64,000 nt of DNA from Lineolata rhizophorae (Eukaryota > Ascomycota > Dothideomycetes > Lineolatales > Lineolataceae). The notes below the pieces were generated by a model. The model was not told where the DNA came from and did no database searches. It saw only the letters and a program-made list of their open reading frames with translations. The DNA lies in NCBI GenBank assembly GCA_010093515.1, contig MU001695.1:336157-400156 (forward strand). The letters are read 5' to 3'. The position numbers were made by a program, and so were the translations under genes. Below are positions 23,159 through 34,092 of this stretch, piece after piece. The first letter of the stretch is position 1; each line of letters opens with the position of its first letter.

Positions 23159-25391
23159 ATGGAACAACCGCCCGAAGCCGTCGGCCTGCGGGACGTGCGT
23201 CCGAAATCGCCAAACACCGGCAATCATGGTGACGCTCATGGCCGATCTTCAGAAGAGAGCGAGCACACGCTCCACACGACCCCGACGCGGGATCTGAGAA
23301 TGAGGAAGTTCCCGGTTCTGCTGGTCATCTTGTACGCTGCGGTTGCCGTCGCTGGATGGGCTCTCACCTGCACGGCTAGCCGTCGGCCCATCACCACGCC
23401 CTCCTACGGGTACGTGCAGCAGGAAGACGGCGAGTTCGACCGCGTGTACGATGCCGAGGAGAAATACGCCAGAAATGAGAGGTACATAAGAGCCGGCCAA
23501 GGCCTGCGTATCATTGCCGCCGTCTTTGTCGTCCCCGTCACGTCTTCCATTTGCGCCGCTGCAGCCGCGGCTTACACGCAAGACGGCAAACGCGGCCGAC
23601 ACCTCTCCTTGAGACAAACTATGGCTCTTGCCGATAGAGGGTGGATTAGTATCTCTAACTGGACTTCGGCCCGAGTGTCGCTCGGACTGTTCCTCGCAAC
23701 GGTCGTTGTTTTTCTCGGTGCGCTTCCTTCTCTCTAGCTTACGAATGCCTTCATCTCCAGAATCCCGCACCCGCAGTGACTTTGTCCGGCTCACAATTGT
23801 AGGGATCCTGAGTCAAATCCTCCTGAACTCTTGGGTGAACCTCAAGACCATTCGTGTCCCCGATGATATCAGCTCCCAAGAGATTACCGACGTCCCCTCA
23901 CTCTTTGATGAGGACTTCGAAGACGCTGCTGATGAAGTAGCTGCCCTTTTAAGAAGTTCTCTGGCGGTCGTCCACAGCCATGATATCGAGCCGCTCTTGT
24001 GGTTGGAAAACCCTGAATCCCCGACATGCAACATGAATTACTATTGCGACCGGAGCCCGCGGAGACCAGTTGCCTACCAGGACCTTATAAACGATGACGA
24101 GCAAGATGCAGCTCCCTTTCCTGCATATTTTTTAGCCTCCGTGCCATTGGACACATCCACCGGTCTTTTCCATTCGCAGTTCGTCCCGCGAATTAACTCG
24201 AGCGCTTCGTACGTGAATATCACCGAAGCGGAATTCGAAGAACATTGCTCCGACAATTCCACAGGGTTCTATGCGCAGTATTCGAGTGTTCCAAGCGAAT
24301 ACCGTGGAATGTCCCTTGTTGCTTGCATGCCCGGCGTCTTATCACAGTCGCCATGGAACCGCACGCGGGACCGCCAGGACATCTTCGAAACGCTGTACTT
24401 GAACGTGACGACTTCATTTGGGGGCGGCACCGCCTACCGGAAAGCAACCGTTAACACGACGCTGGGCTACTTCGAACTTCCAAACTACTACAACGGCAAC
24501 CTTCCAGGCCCGCTGCTTGAGGAAGACCCATACGTCGGCAACACTCAAAACAAATATCGTAAACGGGATATCGCGCCAAATATGACCGATGCAGGCGACG
24601 TCGAGCTTTTCGACGTGCATAACAAGGGGCCGCTGCTGTCTCTCGCACTGGCGTTGTTTGGGAAGGACTCGTTCTTGGAGACGAGCTTCGCGGATCCAGA
24701 GAGGTTTTGGGATAGCTCTGTCGATCCAGATGCTCCGTATTCTCTCTGTACGAATGTACTACCACTAGGTCGCCTCGACTGGGAACCTAGCTCCTGCACG
24801 AGTTCGACGACCCCTCCGGTCAGCAACGACGTGGCCAGCCTGCTGAGTGTCCTCGACTCGCTTTATAACACCGACCAATTGTTCGCGAGGGCCGTTTACG
24901 TCGCGAACAAGATCTGGTTGACCCAGTACCGAACGCAATACCAGGACCTCCGCCTGTATTTCGACCCTGGGATGGAGTCGTACGCTCCCGATCTCTCGCT
25001 CGCGGGCATAATCGTCGGGAGCATCCTGCTCGGCCTGCACATCGTCGGCCTTTTCGCCCTCGCCCTGTACGCCTTCTTCGGCCGGCCGTGGACCCGCAGC
25101 CTCGACTCGTTCGCCATGATGAAGATCGGCGCCGCCTACGCGGACCAGTTCCCCCTCCGCCTCGGGTACAAGACGTCGGAGTACTCGACCGGGTTTCTGG
25201 ACAGGCTCCCCGGGTTCGTCGGCGACGGCACTCCCTCGGCCCAGTTCGGCAGGCTGGAAATGGGCGCCGCCGCTCCGCTGCGAGCTAACAGACAGTATCA
25301 GAGCTCGGACCCGCGTCATCCTAGCAGCTGTCAGACTAACCCTCCTAGGTATCCTGGTCCGCCTGTGAGAAGCTCTGGCGTTGCGCAGTAG
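23159..25391 (+). CDS. Multi-pass membrane protein with large glycosylated extracytoplasmic domain
   Basis: Exons 23159-23717 and 23803-25391 (85 bp intron, phase 1); 715 residues. Hydrophobic segments lie at about 47-70, 115-138, 170-195 and 583-612. Between the third and fourth lies a domain of nearly 390 residues with at least seven N-x-S/T sequons (such as NSS, NIT, NRT, NVT, NTT and NMT) and several Cys, fitting a lumenal or extracellular location. The C-terminal 100 residues are polar with Pro and Ser. The layout (helices, big glycosylated loop, last helix) is common in uncharacterised fungal membrane proteins. I do not recognise a named domain. The start ATG has a favourable CGAAAATGG context. 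Confidence 0.82.
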
Positions 25392-26338
25392 TCGTTTCGG
25401 GGGTGTGGTGGTGATCGTTGCCGTTGTGCTTGCCGAGAGAAGCTCGGGCTACGCACCTGATTGGGAGAAGGAATAATGATTTACGATTTTTAACTAGCGA
25501 GCCAGTCGACCGTTGGAGAGGTTGATATCTCTGGGTTCGTTTCATTTCGTTTCATTCCGACATTTTCAGCGCAGGATACCCGCCTGATGGCTTTGGTTAC
25601 ATGTCAGATTTCTGACCTGGTTCGAAATGTTGCTTGTGATTTTTGCGAGGCTTGATCTTGTCTAGTACTCGTTTGGGGCTATGTACCTATGTCAGTCTCT
25701 TTTGCAGCTGAAATCTAGGTCTGTCGTTTCATTTCAAGTAAGGCTATCTAAGTGTCGGAATCAGACCTACCCCAGCACTACAACTAGAGGGGGATTATCT
25801 TAACGCCTCATGCCCCGGCACACGAGAGCCGCGGTAAAGACTCAGTATGCCCCCCCAATCTTATTAATTGAGCTGTTTCCCTTACGCCTTAACCGTCCAG
25901 CCCCTCCGAAACTAGAACTCAAACACCAAGCATAACAATATTGACTCGCTCCAGGATAGGAAAGTATATACCCGAAACGCAAATACAAAATCAATTCAAT
26001 CTAGTTGCCCAGCTAGTCGCCAATGAAAAGGGGATTTAAACTAAAGAAATTGTTGAGGGCTGGTCCATTCGGCCTAGCGCTTGGTCACAGAAACCTGCCT
26101 GTACACAGATCCCTCGTCCGTAGGGGACCCTCGTCTTGCCTCCGCTGCACTCCACACATGGTACAAGATCCTTTTTTCAACACTCTTCGACAGAAACAAC
26201 AAGGACAACCACAGGCCAGGAAAGTCACCGGAGGGTCACTTTTAACGACTCTAGAGACCTCGCAGCATCGCAATCGCAATAGCAAGAAACCGAAGCCACC
26301 GATCAAAGCAAACCAATCCATTGCGTCACCATGATACC
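25392..26338. other. Intergenic, no gene seen
   Basis: 3' region of the membrane-protein gene followed by AT-rich DNA. The small plus frame at 26023-26334 has no recognisable feature. Confidence 0.55.
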
Positions 26339-27105
26339 CTACTCCAGACGCATTCCATTAATTCTAGTAAGCACAGTTACTTCTCCCTCCTCATACCTGA
26401 ACTGGCACTCCGATGCATCATACTTTTCTATAATCGGTGATTCATCCGTCCAATCAGACTTCAATCTGCGCGTGACGTGATTGAACCTCAATTGACTACC
26501 AGCACTTCTCATGCTCTTTATCGCCTGGATTGACCCTCGATCCACGCCCATCTTCGGCAACCCAAGGCCACATTGAGCCCGAACAAACTTCCCTTCAACC
26601 AGGACTCATTCCGGTTTAAATCGAGTACCCACAATAGAGAGACCAATCAGGGCCATGAGAGGCTCATTCTGGCGCACTCCGAACGCGACTAGGTGTATAT
26701 GTCCTGACGCCAGAGGTGCGCCGCCTGGATCCCCAGCGGAAATGTTGGAGGAAGTCAGGGAGCGCCGTGTTGCAGCGCACCTTGATGGCTTTAGCGAGTT
26801 TGGGGCTCCTAGTAAGCCGCAACGTGGGATCGACAGCAAAACAAACACCATCCAGCGTAAACATCGATTCCACGGCGAACCCTGGGACCTGCATCGACCC
26901 AGGCGTCTTGTTGCGGCGACATGACATGCGGCGATACTGATCTAGCCGACTGCCCTATTTCTACGCTGCAACTTCCACTTCTGCGAACGTCCGATTCCGA
27001 GCGAAAGCCAGCGCAGAGGGGCGCGTATATCAGCAAGAACACCAACACAATTCGAAAGCGACAGCGAGCCAGAACCCGAAGCCGCCAGCGCGCAGGTCTT
27101 TGCAA
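26339..27105 (-). pseudogene. Possible coding relic of unknown family
   Basis: Minus-strand frames here have protein-like composition but do not form one open gene. Near 27050 a frame reads a signal-peptide-like hydrophobic run (IVLVFLLIYAPLCAGF). Farther on, frames around 26606-26851 and 26339-26560 read well-mixed, non-repetitive peptide. I do not recognise the family. It may be a decayed secreted-protein gene, or chance open frames in moderate-GC DNA. Confidence 0.3.
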
Positions 27106-28620
27106 TCCAATCCCTTTGATTCCGTCTGGTCTTGGCTCTTATCGACATCGGGCGCCGACGTTCCCGCTAGGCTAGGAGATACAACGCACGAGGCGCAGGA
27201 ATGGGGGGACAAGCAAACCCCTGGGCGGAAATGGAAGTGCATTCGCCCGGAGCTCTCCAAGGCGGATGTAGACAGCGACAGCAGGCCCTTTGCTACTTCT
27301 GCAGAAGGCTCTGCCGGCTGTGCTGTAGGTCTGACTGTACATGGCCACGGCTGGCGCATTCGGGCAATGGGAGAGCGGCGCAGGAAGCGTGCCTGGCTGG
27401 AAAGAAGAACACGATGTGAATGACGATGGAGAAGAGGACATCGAGGCGACCATACGACCACATTCGCTGCACAAGCAGCCACAGCGGCAGACCTCCACGC
27501 ACCCTCAATCAGGCAGTCCCTGTCTCACAATGACCACCAGCAATCTTACAACCTCGAGCGCGTCGGAGAGATTGCGCAGAGGTCGGACAAAGGGCACCAC
27601 AAAGGCATTTGGTGACTTATTTATTACGGCGAATCATATCAAGGCCGTGAAATTGTGTGACTAGAATACGGTAGGTATACCAGAGCTGGATAATATAATT
27701 GGGGGGATGAAGAAGATCAGCAAGGGCGTCGGCGTTCTGAGTGTAGATCTCGAGGTACGGGTCCTCCCGCTCATCCTTCGGCTCTACATGTTTGTTCTAA
27801 CGTTGGAGCAGGACGACGTTAAGCGCGTGTTCCCTTATTTCGTTACGACCCAGTTCACGTTTGCGCCCGCCGCGGACTGCGAGGCGTCGTGGAACGGCCG
27901 CGTGCAAGACCGAGTCCTAGACTACACCTTGGACAACGATATTTGCGATAAGACCGACTTCAAAAATTGGTACGCTTTCTATATAACCACATTCGCAGAC
28001 CGCTCCTTATACAGCATGGACGTAGCACCACTGCTACAATCGATCCGGGCCTCCCGACGCAATCGAAAATGGTTGGCTTTGCTGTCTATTTGCATATTGC
28101 CTCCGTCGACTTTGCTCTCACCTGCCAGCGGCTTGAGGCCGTGGCCCCGAACGAAACTTTTTCGCTGAACCATACATGCCCTCAATCGCTCCGCTTCCGT
28201 CCAATTGCGGTCAGCATCAAGACTAGACTCCCCGGCCACGAGCTAGACACGGCAGCTCTGCGAGCTACCGTATACCCCGTCGCACATTTAAATGGGCTAG
28301 AAGACCGGTGCGCGCTCTCTGCGAAAGTGATACGGTGCAAAGGCCGTTGCTCCCGCCGCTTGTCATGGTGCAGGGACACGCCTGGGGTTTTCTGGGCGCC
28401 GTTCGGACCGACCACGATATTGTACGTCTTCTCTGTATTCTTAACCATTTCATTTCGCTAAATATTCAAAGAAAATCTACTACTGTATGAGATATGACTC
28501 GACGAACTCTTTTTTTTTTTTGGGGGGGGTACCTTTCAGGTTATTGCAGGCGTCCAGCTATTGGCGAAGTATATGTCTTGGTTTCTGGAGACAGTGCTCG
28601 GTATTGAAGATACTACATAG
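27100..28620 (+). pseudogene. Decayed fungal PD-(D/E)XK nuclease-like gene
   Basis: Pieces of the large fungal PD-(D/E)XK nuclease-like family lie in order on the plus strand but in different frames. They include ADCEASWNGRVQDRVL near 27870, LPTQSKMVGFAVYL near 28050, FRPIAVSIKTRL near 28200, LLPPLVMVQGHAWGF near 28350 and VIAGVQLLAKYMSW near 28535. In intact relatives these are the SEASWN segment, the QSKMVDFAI segment, the RPIAVSIETKR active-site strand (its Glu is missing here) and the C-terminal P-ALIVQGHDW and IVAGIQLLA segments. A start may lie near 27100-27340. Some frame changes could be introns, but the density of breaks argues for decay. The molecular role of the family is not established. 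Confidence 0.6.
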
Positions 28621-28636
28621 CAGATACTACATAGCA
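28609..28636. repeat. 14 bp direct tandem duplication
   Basis: GATACTACATAGCA occurs twice in perfect tandem just after the decayed nuclease-like gene. Confidence 0.85.
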
Positions 28637-29332
28637 GGTAGGGAGAAATCCTGCTGCAACTAAAAGTCTAGCATAGAATCGCATCTTGGTGAGACTGCAC
28701 TGGCTAATAACTGCCTTCTCCCTCGTAAAGGGCTTGCCCTCAGATTTTGCGACTTAGGTTTTGTCAAGCATTCTAGGTATGCGTTGTATTGCACCTTGAG
28801 CCTGACTCTAGGCGCATAGTCTGTACGCAAGTGCACGCCCTTGCATCGCGCGTAGAGCAACTGTGCTGTGACGTTTAGCTATATAGGGCTTTTAAAAGCT
28901 CTCCTGAAATGCATTTATCTAATAGAGTTTTGAAAGAAAACAATAAGTATTACGCTCGTAATTCATGGACAAAGTCTGGCACATTGATAGCATTCTAGCA
29001 GGGCCGCCCTATATACGGACTATATTTCCTAGGTATAGGCCTCCTGGCCGGGTTATAGCAACATAATTTTTAAAGTTTCAGCCTATTACTGGTCGGAGAG
29101 ATAATTCGGAGAGATGTTTCGTATAATTGGATTATAGAATAAAGTATCTTTAGGTTAGAGTTAAGGGTAGACCGTGTACGACTTAGCAAGAGTCCATTGG
29201 AAATTCATTTAACTGGATAGAGAAAAGCGTAGCTGGTAGGCTATAACGCGTTGGGGTGTCTATTTACAATCATCTATTTACAATCGAAGTAGTAACAACA
29301 ACACTGTTTCCAATCCCTGCCTAGGTCGACAG
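28621..29332. other. AT-rich gene-free tract
   Basis: Lower GC than the neighbouring genes, with many TATA and TAGG words. It has one short minus frame (28660-28860), which I cannot place in a family. It may be remains of a mobile element or of mutated repeats, but no terminal repeats or target-site duplication are visible. Confidence 0.45.
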
Positions 29333-31348
29333 CTATTCGAACGTGGGAATGTTCAACATCCAGCTCTCTATCCCGTGGTCGGCCGTGTTGTCTCCCACGA
29401 AATATTTCCGAAGCCTGGCAGCCTGCGTCGTAATTTGCAGCACACTATACGGACGCAAAGGACCCCCAGGCCGACAGTACTTTTGAAATATGCATTCAAA
29501 AACCTCGGGCCCTAGTAGTGGGGAAGCGTTAGTACGTTCTGCGTTCTAATATGGCGATCTCTCGCTTACCTTCATACTCCCGCAATCCGTCGATGAGAGC
29601 AGCCTTCTCCTCGTCGCTCCACTCCGCCTGCATCTCGGCGTTCAGCAATGGATAGGCCCGGCTATTGCGAGGGCAAAAGACCGCTACGCGTTCGAAAGGC
29701 AGCCCGTTGGCGTCTACGTCCACGTGTCGTCGTTCGGTCATACGTAGGTGTCCTAACCGTCGCGGGTCCGGCTCGACATCCAAGCGTTCGACGTGCAGGG
29801 CATACCACTTGTTCTTTCGTTTTGCCTTCTCGGCAGCTTTGGCCTCAAGGATCGCCTCCCTTTCTCGACGCTGGCGTTCTGCCGCGTGCTCGTACTTGCG
29901 TTGCTTGTGCCTCAGCAACTCCTTAGAAGCGCGGCGGAATTCCGGTACTATCTTTTTGAGCTGGGCGATTATTTCGTTTCGCACCGGCTTCGCGAATCCC
30001 TTCGTGGGGTCACCCTTCTCTTCCCAGTTACTCACGCGCTCCAGGGAGATTATTCTGTGTGCAAGCTTGATAATAGAAGCGAGGACGTCGATCGGGTCCA
30101 CAGAACGGGAAAGCACGGCGATACGTGAGACAGTAAACTTAAGAAGGATTGCCGAACGCGGTATGATGCACGCCCAAACATCTTCGACCAACTGCCGCGA
30201 ACGTACTTGTTCGTTGATTGATAGGCGATCACAAAATTTGTCAAGGCTGCAAACCGCCCTGGACGCATCGCCTCCGTCATCTTTGGTAGATTTCAATCTT
30301 TCCGTGACAGCCTTGATGTGATCCTGCTGCGTCTTCGCCCACACCCCTACCTCGTGGTGTTTGAACTGCTTGCAGAGATTACGCGCTGTCCTAAAGATTA
30401 CGTCTATGCCGCTGCGGTTCAGTCTGTCACAAACCTCCTCGACGGTGGGGCCTAGCATCTCATCGTCGCTGCCGCTCGGGTCCCAGTCGTCCTCGTCGGC
30501 CGACACGTCCTCGGAGGTGGCTTGACTATCTGATTCCTCTTCCTCCGCGGAATCACACTGGCTTGGGGGACGATTAGGAATCGTAGGGGCAATCGTTTCG
30601 GGAGGTGGGCAGGAATCTCGGGCTTCCTCGCGAGCCGCGGACCCAGAGCGTCGGACTTGTGCGGCACCGGCGGTTGTCTTTCGAGGCCGCGAAGTCTCAG
30701 TCTCGTCGGATTTTCGCTTGCGGGGCTTCTTGGAATTAGGCGACGCCCTCTGCGCAGACGAGCCATCTTCCGTGGCATCCGCCCGTACCACCAGCCCTTC
30801 CGGACCGTGTTGCTGTCCAGAATGCAAGACCTTTGCTTCTGGATTCAATCGGGTGACGCGCCCAACAGGCTTGGCCTGCTCGGGGTTCGCGCGTCGTCGC
30901 GCGACGCTCTTCGCTCCTGGCGGGCGTCCTCTCCCGCGCCGGGCTTGGTTTGTGGGCTCGGGCTGAGGTGGGGCGTCACGCTGCTGGACTCGCCGCGGCG
31001 GCTGCGAGGCGGCGGACGCGGCCGCCTTGGACTTCCTGGGTGAGTCGTTCATGTCGTACACTTCGGCGACCGACCGCACTCGCGGCGCTGGCTCCCCGGC
31101 GCGCGCGGCTGCTCTGCTAGGACGCCTGAGCTTGCCCTTCGCCGGCCTGGCTGTCGGCCTGCCCTGGCGCCCGGCATTGTTGAGCAGGGCTGCCGACTCG
31201 GCCGGATTGAATCTGGAGGTTCGGGGCGTGACGAAGTCTGCGGGCTCGCGAGGAGCGTCAGAAGTCTGCGGGTGCGGACAGGGGTGCGGGACGTGCCTTG
31301 CTCGCGCATGAGCTGGGACGAGACCTGTTCCTGGAGCTCGGCCTCCAT
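29333..31348 (-). CDS. AT-hook / SANT-like nuclear protein
   Basis: Exons 31348-31325, 31265-29570 and 29511-29333; 632 residues. The first intron (31266-31324) uses a weak GTCTCG donor, and the second (29512-29569) splits the SANT-like region. The N-terminal third is basic and disordered, with an AT-hook core (RRGRGRPPGAK) near 118-128. An acidic patch (EEEESDSQ, DEDDWDPSGSDDE) lies near 235-265. A long helical middle region follows, then a Lys/Arg/Glu coiled coil (RQRREREAILEAKAAEKAKR). The C-terminal Myb/SANT-like motif reads WSDEEKAALIDGLREYEG and then EVFECIFQKYC. This points to a chromatin or telomere-type DNA-binding protein, but I cannot name the family. It is divergent from the PTPA gene, with 277 bp between starts. 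Confidence 0.75.
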
Positions 31349-31625
31349 GGCGACGAGAACGGCGGCGGGCCGGTGGCAGAGCTTGGTTCGGACGGCGCTC
31401 GCGATGCTCGCGATGCCGGCGGGGGCTGGGGAGACGATGGGCCGGCCTCGCTCACGTGGTCGCCCGGGCGACGCGCTCCAACGTGACCACGGCGCGAGCG
31501 CCACGCTCGGCCCCGCCGCGACGCGCCCGCGCCCGGCTACGCTTGCCGCCCGAGCCATCGCCTTGCGCCTCCGCGACTCAACTCCACCCACTGCGGACTC
31601 GCCCGTCTTGCATCGCGCTGTCGCC
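31349..31625. promoter_or_regulatory. Compact divergent promoter (SANT-like gene / PTPA)
   Basis: 277 bp between the two start codons with no room for separate promoters. The DNA is GC-rich and lacks a TATA-like box. Confidence 0.5.
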
Positions 31626-33207
31626 ATGTCCCGCAGGACGTTGGCGCGGCTGGACCCCGCCGCGGCGCACGCGTTTGCGCCGCCCGTCAAGCGCATCCAC
31701 GACGGCGACGACGTGTCCTTCTTCCTGGGCTCTACGGCCTACGCCGACATCATGACCTTCATCTTCCAGCTCAACGCCGCCATGTTCCCGCAGAAGAGCG
31801 CGGACCCCGGTGCGCCCGCGCAAGTCTGGCGGCTCGGCGACCAGGACCGCGACGACGACTTTGGGCCCAGCGTCGCCGGCCTCCGAGGCCTGCTCGCGGA
31901 GCTTGAGGCCTTCATCGCCGAGGCGCCTCCCGATCCCGGCCCGCGGCGGTTTGGCAACGTGAGCTTCCGAGCCTGGTACGAGCTGGTGATATCGCGCGCT
32001 GCCAGTCTGCTGGACAAATATCTGCCGGCCCGCGCCCTCTCCTTCGGAAAGGACGAGAGTACCGCGTCGAGCAAGACCGAGCTCCAGGCATATTTCCTGG
32101 GCAGCTTCGGCAGCGCGCAGAGGCTGGACTACGGCACCGGCCACGAGCTAAGCTTTTTGGCGTTCCTCGGATGCCTGTGGAAGTTCGGCGTGTTCCCAGA
32201 GGACGATCCGGGTGTGCAGGAGCGAGCTATCGTCCTCGGGGTATTCGAACCGTGAGTGAGCAACATTTCTTGCATTGCCCGACGAGTGATGAGATAACAT
32301 CGCCGCGTTCAGTTACCTCCGTCTGGTTCGTAAGCTCATCCTCACGTACACTCTGGAGCCTGCCGGATCCCACGGAGTGTGGGGCTTGGACGACCACTTC
32401 TTTTTGCCCTACATCTTTGGCTCCGCCCAGCTCTCGCCGGCCATCAGCTCGGCCGAGGAGATACCCCCGGAAGGGTCAGTCGCCAACGCCCCGAAGCCGG
32501 CGGATGTTGCAAAGGCGTCGGCCGTGGAACGTGAGAGGAAGTCGAACATGTACTTCAGCGCCATTGGCTTCATCTACGACGTGAAGAAGGGCCCCTTTTG
32601 GGAGCACAGTCCCATTCTTTTCGACATTTCCGGCGTCAAGGCCGGCTGGGCCAAGATCAACAAGGCAAATACATTCCGACCTTTTGCTTTTCGGGCGAGA
32701 GAGCGTTGGAATTGAACGCTTGCTGACGGGTTTCAGGGCATGCTGAAAATGTACAACGCTGAGGTGCTGTCAAAGTTTCCTGTCGTACAGCATTTCCCGT
32801 TTGGCTCTTTGTTTGCCTGGGAAAAGGACCCCGCGGCAATGCCACCCGCCGCTTCGGCACATACGACGAGCCAGCCGCAGGCGAGGCAGAACGTCGACGG
32901 CCAAAGCGCCGCCCGCCATCCAGCCGGCGCCCAAATGCAGGGCGGAACCAGAGCGCCTTGGGCACCGGGCGGCGCGGCGGACCACACCGCGTGGGCGGGA
33001 GCAACGCCTACCTCGAGAGTGCCGGCCCAAAGCACCGCGCTATTGCCCACTCGAGCACCCTGGGCAGCGGGAAACAGCACCGCGCTCCCCACAGCGCCAG
33101 GCTCACGACCGCAGGGCCCCCGGGGCACCGCCGCCGGCCAACCGGGCGTGCCTCAAACGCGCGCCCCGTGGGCGGCCGGGAGCGGTGCCGGCGGCCAGCA
33201 TAGTTAA
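31626..33207 (+). CDS. rrd1: Serine/threonine protein phosphatase 2A activator (PTPA), Rrd family
   Basis: Exons 31626-32251, 32313-32664 and 32737-33207; 482 residues. The PTPA fold is clear from [56 protein letters not shown] and [24 protein letters not shown] is a peptidyl-prolyl isomerase-like chaperone that activates the PP2A catalytic subunit. The second intron starts with GC, not GT (AACAAG|GCAAAT ... TTTCAG); the junction is fixed by the conserved INK-GMLKMY reading. After the conserved core comes a 125-residue Ala/Pro/Gln/Gly-rich tail with the motif TRAPWA at three points, a common feature of fungal Rrd1-type proteins. Rrd1 versus Rrd2 assignment rests on this long tail and is tentative. 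Confidence 0.93.
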
Positions 33208-34092
33208 TGGCCATGTGGGATGATGAAATGAACGAAAGGGCCACTGCTACAGAACGAGAAAGGGTATGACTGGTAGAATTACACCGACAGAACGCCAACC
33301 CGCTCGATGCGACCGTCTCAAAGGATGCGAGAGGATGGACGCGCAGTATGGCGTGTGGGGTGTGGAATGATTGCGCTTGGAGCTCGGGCCCGCGGGCTGT
33401 TTGCGGCATGGTGGACGCGCACCAGTGAGACGGATGAAGCGATTACGGCCACGCCTCTGGGAAGGGCGCCCAATGCGCTCCCGGATACGATTGAAAACAG
33501 CGCCTAGACAAATCATAAAATCGTAAATAGCCCTAATCAAATGCGTCGTGCGTGTCCTTCCAAACGCGTCCGACGGCGGCGGCCGGGTGGGCGTGTCGCG
33601 GTGGTCTGCACAGCCACGCCAGGCCCCCGAGCACAACGCGAGCAACAATTGGCGGCGCGAGAGCGCGGTGAAACGGGGCATCGGCCCTCTGCTGCCGCTG
33701 GGCGGACCGTAAATAGGTAGATTCGAAACCGCTTGGCTTGCGTCTCAGCCCCGACGAGTTCGCGTCCCTCACGCCCGCGCTCTCCCCCGACCTCCCGCCG
33801 TCCCCATCGCCAGCTTCCCATCCCCCCGAGCGGGCATTCATCAACCCTCCACTCCCCCTCTCCTTCTCGCACGCTCGCCCGACTCCGGCGCGAACAACGA
33901 CAGCCCGGCCCGGTGCTTTCAAGCCGTCGTCCGCGGCCGTCGCGCAACGTAACCTTATTCAGCTGCCCCGGAGACTCCGGCGCGGTCAAGCTCCTGAATC
34001 CCTGACCTCACCCTGCCAGCCTTTCCGCACGGCAGCCACAATCGACCGGCCGCATTCGACACCGCGCAAAAAGAGTTGCGTCGAATCCCACT
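33208..34092. other. Intergenic, CT-rich leader at its end
   Basis: 3' region of PTPA, then from about 33745 a CT-rich tract leading to the ATG at 34093. No coding frame is supported. Confidence 0.55.

Noticed and set aside
26664-26851. GDPGGAPL motif resembling the trypsin GDSGGPL active site
   Set aside because: The catalytic Ser is Pro, no His or Asp motif lies upstream, and the surrounding frame is not a recognisable protease.
28660-28860. 66-codon minus frame as a mobile-element relic
   Set aside because: The peptide is too short to assign; no terminal repeats or target duplications are visible.
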